Assembly: GCA_966211215.1 (NCBI GenBank)
Contig: CBIHNR010000005.1
Span: 1-64,000, forward strand
Reading direction: 5' to 3'
DNA from: Desertivirga sp966211215
Lineage (GTDB): Bacteria > Bacteroidota > Bacteroidia > Sphingobacteriales > Sphingobacteriaceae
DNA length: 64,000 nucleotides
The position numbers and the translations under genes are program-made. Below the pieces are notes generated by a model. The model did no database searches and was not told the origin of the DNA. It saw only the letters and a list, made by a program, of their open reading frames with translations. Position 1 is the first letter of the stretch. The number at the start of each line of letters is the position of its first letter. Shown in pieces: positions 1 to 8,651 of the stretch.

Positions 1-1
1 C

Positions 2-475
2 GGAGCTGGGAAATCATACTCGCGATTAATTGGCATAACACTGGGCACCGGCTTGGGTACGTCTGTATTTTACGATAATCATGCTAAGGATGCCGAACTA
101 TGGAATTCACTTTTTAAGGAAAGTATTGCAGAAGATTACTTGTCAGCCCGCTGGCTGTTAACGCGTTATACAGAATTAACAGGCGAAATTATTCCTGATG
201 TTAAACAGTTGGCTAGCCTCTGGGACACAAACAACCAAGTCCGAGACGCATTTAATGAGTTCGGCGAAAATCTCGGTTTGTTCCTAAACAGCTTCATTGA
301 ATCCCAAAATCCCGAAGCAGTTATTTTGGGAGGTAATATAGCTAAGGCACTTAAGCTCTTTAAAGAAAGCTTACAAGCTAGCCTAAAAACCGAGTATCAA
401 ACTATTCCCATTTTACAAGCCAAACTTGGAGAAGAGGCTGCCCTGATTGGAGCATCAAGCCTGTGGTATGCATAA
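2..475 (+). CDS. ROK family protein (sugar kinase/regulator), C-terminal part
   Basis: The reading frame is already open at the window edge, so the true start lies upstream; 157 residues are visible. The first visible residues include GITLGTGLGTS, the glycine-rich phosphate-binding turn of the ROK (repressor, ORF, kinase) family. Near the end, PEAVILGGNIAKA matches the conserved ROK C-terminal strand and glycine motif. ROK proteins are cytoplasmic hexose kinases or sugar-responsive repressors. The N-terminal ATP-binding part, the zinc-binding cysteines if any, and any DNA-binding domain are not in view, so kinase and repressor cannot be told apart. A hairpin terminator follows directly. Confidence 0.8.
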   Translation, partial: GAGKSYSRLIGITLGTGLGTSVFYDNHAKDAELWNSLFKESIAEDYLSARWLLTRYTELTGEIIPDVKQLASLWDTNNQVRDAFNEFGENLGLFLNSFIESQNPEAVILGGNIAKALKLFKESLQASLKTEYQTIPILQAKLGEEAALIGASSLWYA

Positions 476-483
476 TCCGTTTT

Positions 484-526
484 CCCATCTGCACGCATCC
501 GTTGCCAGATGGGGGCTTCTTTTTTT
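484..526 (+). terminator. Rho-independent terminator after the ROK gene
   Basis: Arms CCCATCTG (484-491) and CAGATGGG (506-513) form an 8-bp perfect stem with a 14-nt loop, followed by a T-rich run at 517-526. It sits 8 bases after the ROK stop codon. Confidence 0.75.
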
Positions 527-698
527 AACCATAGGCTAAATTATTAATGTTTCACTAATCTACACACTCCTAACAACAACCAAATTAGTCAGCTCAAAGG
601 CTTTTCTAAAACACTTTTAGCATTGTATTTGTGTTAGTCTTATGGGGCCAATATACTCAGCGATGCCTTTATCAACGAGTATATAATCCGATAAGACG

Positions 699-1361
699 AT
701 GGAATCTGCAAGAATTAATAACCGGGGTAGTGCACGGATATTTAAAAATTCGACGCTTGAAGCACTCACAAAAACTCGTCCTTGGGTAATCTATGCTATT
801 TATATCCCGGTCTGTTTATATATGCTATATTATAGTTATGCCGAGGTAAACTTGTCCTTAACACGTATTGGAGGCATTTTTCTGCTGGCATTATTTAGTT
901 GGACTCTCTTCGAGTATGTTGCTCACCGATATCTATTTCATTATCACCCTACAAGTAAACTCGGCCAACGTATTATTTATATTTTCCATGGCAATCACCA
1001 CGAATTTCCACGAGATAAGCACCGGCTGTTTATGCCGCCTGTTCCAAGCGTAGTTTTCGCCTCTATAATTTGGTGTATCATGTTTTTAATATCTTATATA
1101 CTTTTTGGAACTGGAGTATATGTGTATGCTTTCTTTTCGGGGTTTATGATTGGATATTTACTCTATGTATCAATGCATTATGCCATACATGCATTTCCGC
1201 CACCCAAAGGAATGAAAGCACTGTGGCGTAATCATAATTTACATCACTATAAAGATCCGGAAAGAGGATTTGGGGTAAGTTCATCCTTCTGGGATAGGGT
1301 GTTTGGAACATTACCCGAAAAAGAAAACACAGCAAACAAACCTGTTGATTCAGGCGCCTAG
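699..1361 (+). CDS. Fatty acid hydroxylase / sterol desaturase superfamily membrane protein
   Basis: A 220-residue membrane protein with the full set of di-iron histidine boxes: HRYLFH (H76, H81), HGNHHEFPRDKHR (H97, H100, H101), HYAIH (H160, H164) and HNLHH (H179, H182, H183). This pattern is that of the fatty acid 2-hydroxylase (Scs7/FA2H-like) branch, which hydroxylates the acyl chain of sphingolipids or other lipids at the membrane. Hydrophobic segments fall around residues 28-48, 56-72, 115-137 and 142-160. There is no N-terminal cytochrome b5 domain, so electrons must come from another protein. Sphingobacteria make sphingolipids, which fits, but the substrate is inferred. It stands alone and faces corA convergently. 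Confidence 0.85.
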   Translation: MESARINNRGSARIFKNSTLEALTKTRPWVIYAIYIPVCLYMLYYSYAEVNLSLTRIGGIFLLALFSWTLFEYVAHRYLFHYHPTSKLGQRIIYIFHGNHHEFPRDKHRLFMPPVPSVVFASIIWCIMFLISYILFGTGVYVYAFFSGFMIGYLLYVSMHYAIHAFPPPKGMKALWRNHNLHHYKDPERGFGVSSSFWDRVFGTLPEKENTANKPVDSGA

Positions 1362-1366
1362 CCGGG

Positions 1367-2338
1367 TTATAACCAACCTGATTGTTTAAACCGCTTATAA
1401 AGATAAATACAGGTAAAAACAGTCACTACAAGTACTGTGGGATAGCCGTAATACCAGTTTAGCTCTGGGATAAAATCAAAATTCATTCCGTAAATCCCCG
1501 CAATCATGGTGGGTACGCCTAATATAGCAGCCCAACCAGCAAACTTCTTGGAAACATCGTTTTGGGAAATTGAAATAAGTGAAAAATTTACTTCCAGAAC
1601 ACTGTTTAACAGTTCACGGGTATTATCAATCATTTCATTAATGCGCATGGCATGGTCATGAACATCTCTAAAATAGGGGTGCGTTTCATCCGGGATCAAA
1701 GCGATGTTAAACCTCACCAGGCGATTACAAATATCCGTTAAGGGTGAAATAGCGCGTTTTACCTGTAACAGGCTACGTTTTAGCTGATAAATCTGGCTGA
1801 TGGTTTCGCGATTAGAGTTTCCGGAAAATACATCTTCTTCAAGTCTTTCCAGCTGTTCTTCCATATCATTAACCACTGGAAAATACTGGTCAACTATAGA
1901 ATCCATAACCGCATACAATGCAAAAGCCGGCCCTTTTTTCAGCTGATCTGGGGTGCTCTCGCAACGGGTTCGCACATCTTTATAGCTAAGGGTTGAACCA
2001 TGCCTTATTGTTAAGATGAAACTATGCCCTACAAAAAAATGAGTCTCTCCAAAGGATATCTGCTTATCCAGCATCTGCGCAGTCCGCAGAACGATGAAAA
2101 GGGTATCTCCATAAGTTTCCAATTTGGGGCGCTGGTGTGCCTGATGGGCATCTTCAACGGCTAGATGATGTAAACCAAATTGCTGCTGGGCTTCAATCAT
2201 TAAAGGTTCATCAGGTTCGTGAAGCCCAATCCAAATAAATATATCCGGTTCGCTAAGCAAACTGCCAATGTCGTTTAAACCGACATTGGCAAGCCGCATC
2301 CCATTAGCATAGGCTGCACAATTTATTACTGCCCCCAT
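1367..2338 (-). CDS. corA: CorA-type magnesium/cobalt transporter
   Basis: A 323-residue protein with a long soluble cytoplasmic N-terminal region, rich in charged helices (around residues 150-250), and two transmembrane helices at the C-terminus. The signature GMN motif follows the first helix (AGIYGMNFDF), and the second helix ends in the basic tail YKRFKQSGWL. These are the defining features of the CorA/MRS2 family, which forms pentameric Mg2+ channels that also pass Co2+ and Ni2+. Length is normal for the family. Its stop lies 6 bases from that of the hydroxylase gene, so the two are convergent. No magnesium riboswitch was seen upstream. Confidence 0.92.
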   Translation of the reverse strand: MGAVINCAAYANGMRLANVGLNDIGSLLSEPDIFIWIGLHEPDEPLMIEAQQQFGLHHLAVEDAHQAHQRPKLETYGDTLFIVLRTAQMLDKQISFGETHFFVGHSFILTIRHGSTLSYKDVRTRCESTPDQLKKGPAFALYAVMDSIVDQYFPVVNDMEEQLERLEEDVFSGNSNRETISQIYQLKRSLLQVKRAISPLTDICNRLVRFNIALIPDETHPYFRDVHDHAMRINEMIDNTRELLNSVLEVNFSLISISQNDVSKKFAGWAAILGVPTMIAGIYGMNFDFIPELNWYYGYPTVLVVTVFTCIYLYKRFKQSGWL

Positions 2339-2489
2339 TAATTTTGGTGTTACAGGATAATAGCAAAACAGATATATGGTGATGAGGTTTTGTTAAGAGG
2401 GCGAATCCGGTTTAAAATGGCTTTACCTCATAAGGCAGTAACCAGAAATTTTTCCCCATACCATTAACTTTAATCATCCAATTTTAAAT

Positions 2490-2497
2490 TAATTTTG
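2490..2497 (+). promoter_or_regulatory. Possible Bacteroidota -7 box for the phnA-like gene
   Basis: TAATTTTG matches the TAnnTTTG consensus of Bacteroidota housekeeping promoters and lies 5 bases before the ATG. No good -33 TTTG was found at the right spacing. If used, the transcript would be nearly leaderless. Confidence 0.35.
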
Positions 2498-2502
2498 TCG
2501 TA

Positions 2503-3081
2503 ATGGCGATAAATACTCAATTACAAGAAAGAAGTAATCACGCATGCGAACTTTGTGGGAATCAGGACACTAATCTGCAGGCTTACACAGTCCCCCCAAA
2601 AAGCGATGAAACTGTTAATAATCAGGTTGCACTTTGTGCAGAATGCTTCGAGCAGATAAGAAATGGCAATTATACTAATACCCACCATTGGCGTTGCCTG
2701 GAAGGCTCCATCTGGTCTGAAGTTCCGGCAGTACAGGTGCTTTCTTACAAAATATTAAGTAAACTATCTGGTGAAGAGTGGGCAAGAGATGCCATTGAAT
2801 CTGTTTATCTTGACGAAGCGCTAATCACCTGGGCTAACGCCGAAGATGCGCTGGAAGCTGAGAAAGTTATTCACAAAGATAGCTATGGCGTCGTTTTAGA
2901 GGCTGGCGACACGGTTGTGCTTACTCAAAACCTCAATGTAAAGGGCACTAATTACATTGCGCCAAAAGGTACAGTGGTTCGTAAAATCAAACTGGTACAT
3001 GATAATGCAGAGCAAATTGAAGGGAAAATAAACGGCGATACCATTGTTATCCTAACCAAATTTATAAGAAAGTCGGTTTAA
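2503..3081 (+). CDS. phnA: PhnA-like zinc-ribbon protein
   Basis: The 192-residue protein opens with a zinc-ribbon pair, CELCG near residue 15 and CAECFEQI near residue 45. It ends in the PhnA domain (from about residue 130: SYGVVLEAGDTVVLTQNLNVKG onward in shorter form GDTVVLTQ...GTVVRKIKL). PhnA-family proteins were named from the E. coli phosphonate operon, but most, including this one, lie outside phosphonate operons and have no established reaction; phosphonoacetate hydrolase is a different protein of the same name. No phosphonate genes surround it. The central region (residues 65-125) is less conserved. A terminator follows the stop, so it is probably transcribed alone. Confidence 0.8.
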   Translation: MAINTQLQERSNHACELCGNQDTNLQAYTVPPKSDETVNNQVALCAECFEQIRNGNYTNTHHWRCLEGSIWSEVPAVQVLSYKILSKLSGEEWARDAIESVYLDEALITWANAEDALEAEKVIHKDSYGVVLEAGDTVVLTQNLNVKGTNYIAPKGTVVRKIKLVHDNAEQIEGKINGDTIVILTKFIRKSV

Positions 3082-3108
3082 TCAACCGAATAACAATATT
3101 CTTCTATG

Positions 3109-3139
3109 TGGCCTGAGCGAATGTCGGGCCATTTTTTTT
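3109..3139 (+). terminator. Rho-independent terminator after phnA
   Basis: TGGCCTGA (3109-3116) pairs with TCGGGCCA (3124-3131), with one G-T pair and a 7-nt loop, followed by eight T at 3132-3139. The rest of the 326-bp gap to the next gene (3140-3407) shows no coding region or other clear element; it presumably holds the promoter of the PAS gene. Confidence 0.85.
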
Positions 3140-3407
3140 GTAGGCAATACAAAAATGAGCCTTGTCTTCAATGCTGCTGGAATATTGTTTAAGCTGACAT
3201 TTCTAATGAAAGAAGTAATTAAAAACCTTCAATAGGGCGTATAATAAAGCTACCGTGATAGTGGCTAAACCGAAATGTGAAATTTTTATTCAAAAACCGT
3301 CAGAATATCTACTTACAGCAAGAAACCTTTTTATCACATCGCCGTTAATACTTCTTAAGCCAATTATTTACCTCCTTCTTATGCGGTGTGCTTAAACTTA
3401 GGCCTAT

Positions 3408-6400
3408 ATGCTAACCTTAAGAAATATTGAAACCTTAATTAAGGACTTTCCCACATCTGCGCTTGTTATTTCAGTAGAAGGGCTTAAGGTAGCCAAAGCC
3501 AATAGCGCCTTTCTAAAAACTGTCTACAGAACTGCCGAAGAAATCGAAGGGCAAGCCTTGCTTGAAATATTCCCCGGCCTGCATTTAAGCTTAAACAAAC
3601 ATGCATTTAAAGCATTCGAAGGGCTTTTACTAGAGGTTATTGAAACCGGCTTGCCACAGCAGGTTAAATCATTGCGCTACGGACTCCCTCTTTATGAGCA
3701 GAATAAATTTGAGGTAAAATACTGGGACTTATATAGCTATCCACTTCTTGAAGACGGTGGGCATTTTCATTACTTAATTTGCATTATAAAGGATGTAACG
3801 AGGCAGTATTCAAAAGCCAGATTGGCAGGCCCGAAATCCTGGCAGCCGCCCGAAGCTGAACTACATTCCGCTAATACTTTTAAAGCCATTTATGAAAATA
3901 CAGTAAGCGCGATTCTGATTCTGGATGACGATGGAAAGATTCTGGAGGCAAATAAAACAGCTTTAAAAATGTTCGGCTATAGCTTGCATGAACTCAGAAC
4001 AATGCACAAGAAGAAGTTATTAATGGCCACACATTTTAATTTCCTGAGCATGTTTAGCCAAAACGAAGTGCCAGAAATGGATACTGGAGAGTGTATAGGA
4101 CTTAAAAAAGACGGAACACATTTCTTTTGCGAATACTCGGCAACAGCTTATAATTCTACGGCTGGCGACATACGATATGCCATAGTAGTACAAGATATAA
4201 CAGCCAAAAAACTAGCGGAAGATGAGGCCCGGTTAAGTCAAAATAAGTTTAAAGCTGTTATTGAAAACTCTGAAGACATAATCTTTTTAACCAGTGGCGA
4301 TGGTTACATTCTCTACACAAGTCCATCTTTCATAAAAATAATTGGATTTACATCCGAGGAAGCCCGTTTGCAAACACTAGAATCTTTACTCCATCCAACT
4401 AACTTCAAAGAATTTAATGATATGCTTCCCGATTTGTTAATGAACCCGGGCAAGCCATTTCACCGCATCGGCCGTATAAAAGCTAAAAAAGGCGATTATG
4501 TTTGGGTGGAGGGTACAGTTACCAATTTACTTCATGATGAGGCAGTTAAAGCCTTTGTTTATAATTACAAAGACATCACAGCAAGAAGGGCAGCTCAACA
4601 TAAAATAAGAGAATCTGAGCTAAACCTGCGGGCTATTTTTGATAACTCGATAGAAGGCTTCGTATTAACAAGCAGCAACTTAACTATTAGAGCGTTTAAT
4701 GCGCGTGCCAGGGATTTTATTTTGCTTAATGAAAATCGCACTGATTTTGAAGTAGGAAAAAATCTCATAGACTATATAGAAGAGTCAGCTAAGGCGCATT
4801 TTACCGCCCAGGTCGCCAAGGTATTGGAAGGCGAATCTGTTCAATACACGCGCTCCGTGTATAGTGAAAACGCAGGACTTCGCTGGTTTCAATTTGCAAT
4901 TTATCCAGTGAAAGATGTGGAAGGCATTTCATGTATTTGTATCTCAGGCCGCGACATAACCCAACAAAAAAATGCCGAAGAAAAACTTGAAAACAGCGAA
5001 AGGCGCTATAGGGCTCTGGTAGAAAACAGCCGAGATGGGGTAGTGGTACTCGCAGTTAACTCTACAATTAAATACGCTTCGGGTGCAGTTTCGCGTGTTT
5101 TGGGATACTCAGAAGCGGAACTTATCGGCACCCATTTTCATGCTTATTTACATCCCGAAAACAAGGAGAGCCTGCTGGAATTACTTATGGCATTTGAACA
5201 ATACCCGGAATATCTGCAAGAAGAGTTGAGCTTTAGAATACGCCATAAAAGTGGAAAGTGGTGTTGGCTCGAATGCACTTTCAGCAATGTAATTGCAGAT
5301 AAAGCCGTAAATGGCATTGTTGCAAATTTTAAGGATATAAGTGAGCGAAAGAGTACAGAAGGTAAGTTGCTTAAATTAAACAGCAGGTTAAAATCAGCCC
5401 AGCAAATTGCCAGATTAGGGTATTGGGAGTACGATGTTATTACAAACGAAATATTCTGGTCAGATGAGGTTTTTGAAATTTGGGGATGGGAAAAAATGCC
5501 CAAGGCACTAACTTTCGATAACTTTTTCAATTCGATACATCCGGATGACCGCGATATGTTTATGTACGACCTGAATATGGCGCTTCGCGGAGAAAAGAAC
5601 CATGATGTTGTACACCGCATTATTCGCCATGATAAATCTGTGCGTTATGTCCATGAAAAGAGTATTCCTTATTATAACGCCAATCAAGAAATAATAAAAT
5701 TTGAGGGGACAGTACAGGACGTAACAGAAAGGGTTTTGGCAGAGCAGGCAGTTGCAGAATCTGAGAAGAAATACCGTAAACTCTTCGAGGAAAGCCCCCT
5801 TCCTTACTGGATATACGATCTGGAAACTTATAAGATACTCGAAGTAAATAAAGCCGCAATAAGTTCATACGGTTATTCCCGCGATGAATTTCTAAGCTTT
5901 TCCATAGTTGACATGCACCCCACAGAAGATATTGAACTTCTGCGTGAAGTTATTGGCAAGTTAAATAATGAAGGCTCCTATTTTAGCCAATGGCGGCATC
6001 GCAAAAAGAATGGCGATATTATCAAAGTAGAAATCACCGGCCACCGCATTAGCTATAATAACCGCGATGCCATGATGGTAATTTCAAAAGATATCACGGA
6101 AGCTATTAATGCCAAAAACGAACTTATTAGAAGCAATCAGCGCTTTCGATACGCTACCAAAGCAACCTCCGATGCCATCTGGGATTTTAACCTCACTCAA
6201 AACAAAATTCTCCTTGGCGAGGGTTTTTCGACTCTTTTTGGTTATGACATTACCATCCCGGAAGTGGATAGCACATGGATGTCGTTAAATATACACCCCG
6301 ATGAGATGCATCGCGTATGGAGTGGCATTGAAGAGGCGGTAAAAGCACCTGGACAAAGCCATTGGCATGATGAATATCGTTATAAAAAAGCATCCGGAGA

Positions 6401-7109
6401 GTATGCGATAGTTAGTAATAATGCAGTTATTATTCGCGATGAACAGGGTACTCCATACCAAATGATCGGGGCAATGAGAGATATAACACTTCTGAAAGCC
6501 GAAGAACACCGCTTAAAGCTGTTTGAGTCGGTTATCACGAATGCCTCAGATGCTGTAATTATCACCAATGCAGACTTTTCACTCCCCAGAGGAGCCGAAA
6601 TAATTTTTGTAAACAACGCCTTCTTGCAAATGACCGGCTACGAATCAAATGAAGTAATTGGAAAGGGCACCGGACTTTTGATTGGCGAAAAAACTGGTGA
6701 TAATGAGATTAAAAAGCTGGCAAATGCGATGCAGGATGGAGAAAGTTGCCAGATACAAACCAGGTTTCACAAAAAAAATGGAGAAGTTTACTGGGCAGCT
6801 CTGGCCATTGCCCCGGTTACTGATGCCGCGGGAAATGTAAAAAACTATATCGCAATTAAACGTGATATTACTGAGAGAATGAACTATATCCTCGCGATAG
6901 AGGAGCAGAACTTAAAACTGCGGGAAATTGCCTGGACACAATCTCATATTGTAAGAGCCCCGCTGTCCCGGATTCTTGGACTTGTGGATATTATGGTGAT
7001 GGATAAAGACCCCAAAGTCATTGAAGAACTTCTGCCATTGTTACAACTTTCTGCTACTGAGCTTGACGAAGTGATAAAAAACATAGTAAGTAAAACAGAA
7101 AGCCTGTAG
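3408..7109 (+). CDS. Nine-PAS sensor protein with HisKA-like helix but no ATPase domain
   Basis: This 1233-residue soluble protein is an array of PAS domains beginning near residues 10, 157, 280, 405, 531, 667, 787, 910 and 1041. Each ends in a DIT-x-x-K/R-type linker such as DITAKK, DITARR, DISERK or DITERM. The last 65 residues (EIAWTQSHIVRAPLSRIL and following) match a HisKA dimerisation helix with its H-box histidine near residue 1180. The protein stops there: no N, G1 or G2 boxes of a HATPase domain follow, and the downstream sequence does not continue one. No transmembrane segment or response regulator is adjacent. PAS domains bind small ligands or redox cofactors. It may be phosphorylated by another kinase or act as a scaffold; that part is inference. 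Confidence 0.85.
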   Translation: MLTLRNIETLIKDFPTSALVISVEGLKVAKANSAFLKTVYRTAEEIEGQALLEIFPGLHLSLNKHAFKAFEGLLLEVIETGLPQQVKSLRYGLPLYEQNKFEVKYWDLYSYPLLEDGGHFHYLICIIKDVTRQYSKARLAGPKSWQPPEAELHSANTFKAIYENTVSAILILDDDGKILEANKTALKMFGYSLHELRTMHKKKLLMATHFNFLSMFSQNEVPEMDTGECIGLKKDGTHFFCEYSATAYNSTAGDIRYAIVVQDITAKKLAEDEARLSQNKFKAVIENSEDIIFLTSGDGYILYTSPSFIKIIGFTSEEARLQTLESLLHPTNFKEFNDMLPDLLMNPGKPFHRIGRIKAKKGDYVWVEGTVTNLLHDEAVKAFVYNYKDITARRAAQHKIRESELNLRAIFDNSIEGFVLTSSNLTIRAFNARARDFILLNENRTDFEVGKNLIDYIEESAKAHFTAQVAKVLEGESVQYTRSVYSENAGLRWFQFAIYPVKDVEGISCICISGRDITQQKNAEEKLENSERRYRALVENSRDGVVVLAVNSTIKYASGAVSRVLGYSEAELIGTHFHAYLHPENKESLLELLMAFEQYPEYLQEELSFRIRHKSGKWCWLECTFSNVIADKAVNGIVANFKDISERKSTEGKLLKLNSRLKSAQQIARLGYWEYDVITNEIFWSDEVFEIWGWEKMPKALTFDNFFNSIHPDDRDMFMYDLNMALRGEKNHDVVHRIIRHDKSVRYVHEKSIPYYNANQEIIKFEGTVQDVTERVLAEQAVAESEKKYRKLFEESPLPYWIYDLETYKILEVNKAAISSYGYSRDEFLSFSIVDMHPTEDIELLREVIGKLNNEGSYFSQWRHRKKNGDIIKVEITGHRISYNNRDAMMVISKDITEAINAKNELIRSNQRFRYATKATSDAIWDFNLTQNKILLGEGFSTLFGYDITIPEVDSTWMSLNIHPDEMHRVWSGIEEAVKAPGQSHWHDEYRYKKASGEYAIVSNNAVIIRDEQGTPYQMIGAMRDITLLKAEEHRLKLFESVITNASDAVIITNADFSLPRGAEIIFVNNAFLQMTGYESNEVIGKGTGLLIGEKTGDNEIKKLANAMQDGESCQIQTRFHKKNGEVYWAALAIAPVTDAAGNVKNYIAIKRDITERMNYILAIEEQNLKLREIAWTQSHIVRAPLSRILGLVDIMVMDKDPKVIEELLPLLQLSATELDEVIKNIVSKTESL

Positions 7110-7254
7110 CAACACTTATGTTAGTAAGTTGCAAAGAACTTAAGCTTTCAAATAGTTATATTTATATTCCTTTTACTTAGACACTTACACACTCTTTTCT
7201 TAAGCCCTTTTGTGGTTTCCGGGGGCTTCTCTGATTGAACTAATTCGTAAAGCC

Positions 7255-7857
7255 ATGATAAAGAATCTGCTATTACTCTTCTTTTCCATCACTGTTTTAA
7301 ATGGAGGCTTGGCATACGCCCAAAGCAAGAAGGAAATTATTGAAAAGTTAAACCACCAGGCAGACAGCCTGAAAAAAGCCTTAAGTTCGAAGACGGAAAC
7401 CATAAAGCAACTTGAGTTAAAAGTAAGTAAACTACAAAGTACTGTTGAAGCCAATAAGGACACCGTTGATAATCTTGAAGCCAAAATGGATAGCATAAAT
7501 AAATCTTTTGCCGGCAAGGCGACGGCTATTGACAGCCTTACTACTGAATTAACTAAGGTGCGCACAGTATTTGAATATTTTAAGGCGGAAGAAAGAAGGC
7601 TCTCTGCAAAAAATGAATCCTTGATACTTGAGATCTCCTCATTAAAACAAAAGCTGGGCGAACCAGATTCTACCATGGCTAAAGGCACCTCCCTTGCTAA
7701 AGATGCTGTGGTAGTTAAAGATGCTGTAATAGCTAAAGATGTGGTAGTTAAAGATGCCGCGGTAGCCAAAGACGCTGTGGTAGCTAAAGAAGAAAAACCT
7801 GCAGAGATTCCAGTAAAACCCGCCGTGATTGAACCAGTCAAAAGCGGGCAAAAATAG
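7255..7857 (+). CDS. Secreted or periplasmic coiled-coil protein with alanine/valine/lysine repeats
   Basis: I chose the ATG at 7255 because it starts a normal signal peptide (MIKNLLLLFFSITVLNGGLAYAQ, shown here only as MIKNLLLLFF...AYAQ), giving 200 residues; an in-frame start further up adds an unlikely tail. After the signal comes a long helical region with heptad spacing (about residues 25-140, many K, E, L and S), predicted coiled coil. From about residue 148 a degenerate repeat of AKDAVV/VKDAVI units follows, then a proline-rich tail. No family was recognised. The composition recalls envelope-associated or LPS-spanning helical proteins, but that is only a resemblance. Confidence 0.65.
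   Translation: MIKNLLLLFFSITVLNGGLAYAQSKKEIIEKLNHQADSLKKALSSKTETIKQLELKVSKLQSTVEANKDTVDNLEAKMDSINKSFAGKATAIDSLTTELTKVRTVFEYFKAEERRLSAKNESLILEISSLKQKLGEPDSTMAKGTSLAKDAVVVKDAVIAKDVVVKDAAVAKDAVVAKEEKPAEIPVKPAVIEPVKSGQK
7696..7790 (+). repeat. Degenerate 15-18 bp tandem repeat inside the coiled-coil gene
   Basis: About six imperfect copies of GCTAAAGATGCTGTGGTA (variants begin GTTAAAGAT, GCCAAAGAC) encode A/V-K-D-A-V-V units. One copy is a codon shorter. Such arrays can change copy number by slippage without changing frame. Confidence 0.7.
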
Positions 7858-8035
7858 CCTGGGCACCTTAAACAGTTAATGAAAAGCTATACCAAAAGTG
7901 TAGTCCTTTTCTAACTGAACACTTTGATTGTCGGTAAAGAAAACATTTTTTCAATTGCCGATTTTTCAAATAATTGTAAACAAAACCGTGTTTAGGCAGT
8001 TGAAATTAACAGTTTAACAATTAATTATTTAAACT

Positions 8036-8599
8036 ATGCCAAATACAAAATCTACCTCTGCTTCTAGAAGCAGCAAAACTACACAACGTTCACACGAGCA
8101 AGAGAACGCTCTTAAAGAGTTATTTGTTGATCAATTAAAAGATATACTTTGGGCTGAAAAACAACTTGTAAAAAGCCTGAAAAAAATGTCGAAGGCAGCA
8201 ACAGCCGAAGAATTGAAAAGCGCATTCGATACACATTTATCAGAAACAGAAATGCATGTCGAACGCGTAAATCAAGTATTTGAATCCATCGGCGAAAGAG
8301 CAACAGCAAAAAAATGCGAGGCAATGGAAGGCCTTGTAAGAGAGGCTGAAGAGCTTATCGATGAAACCAATACAGGTACAGAAGTACGTGATGTTGCATT
8401 AATTGCCGCAGCGCAGAAAGTTGAACACTACGAAATTGCCACTTATGGTAAATTAAAAACATAAGCAGGATTTTTAGGATTTAACGACGCAAAAAATATA
8501 TTAGATAAAATTTTACAGGAATACAAAAACACCGACCGGTTGCTAACAGAAATAGCGGAAGGCTATGTTAACGAGGCTGCCAGTACCGAAACTAAATAA
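8036..8599 (+). pseudogene. YciE-type ferritin-like protein (DUF892) with one in-frame stop
   Basis: The ATG at 8036 opens a DUF892/YciE ferritin-like protein (ALKELFVDQLKDILWAEKQL, KKCEAMEGL, QKVEHYEIATYG) that meets TAA at 8462-8464 after 142 residues. The same frame then stays open to TAA at 8597-8599 and keeps coding the expected last helix (AGFLGFNDAKNILDKIL, then TDRLLTEIAEGYVNEAA). Against the intact 183-residue paralogue at 38391, the stop sits exactly where that protein has Leu in YGTLTQLAATLG, so one TTA/TTG-to-TAA change explains it. The rest shows no decay, which suggests a recent mutation, a sequencing error or recoding. A 142-residue product would lack the fourth helix of the bundle. 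Family members bind metal and are stress-induced. Confidence 0.8.
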
Positions 8600-8623
8600 C
8601 AACAAATAACAAAAATTAGGTAG

Positions 8624-8651
8624 CGGCGGGATGAAAATTCCGCCGTTTTTT
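8624..8651 (+). terminator. Terminator after the ferritin-like gene
   Basis: CGGCGGGA (8624-8631) pairs with TTCCGCCG (8638-8645), with one G-T pair and a 6-nt loop, followed by six T at 8646-8651. It lies after the distal stop at 8599, not after the premature stop, which supports the longer original gene. It abuts the metX stop from the other side. Confidence 0.85.

Noticed and set aside
5144..5868. Two minus-strand frames within the PAS gene
   Set aside because: Antisense to a long conserved coding region.
7200..7841. 213-codon minus-strand frame with Ala/Thr/Leu repeats
   Set aside because: Antisense shadow of the repeat-bearing coiled-coil gene; low complexity and no homology features.
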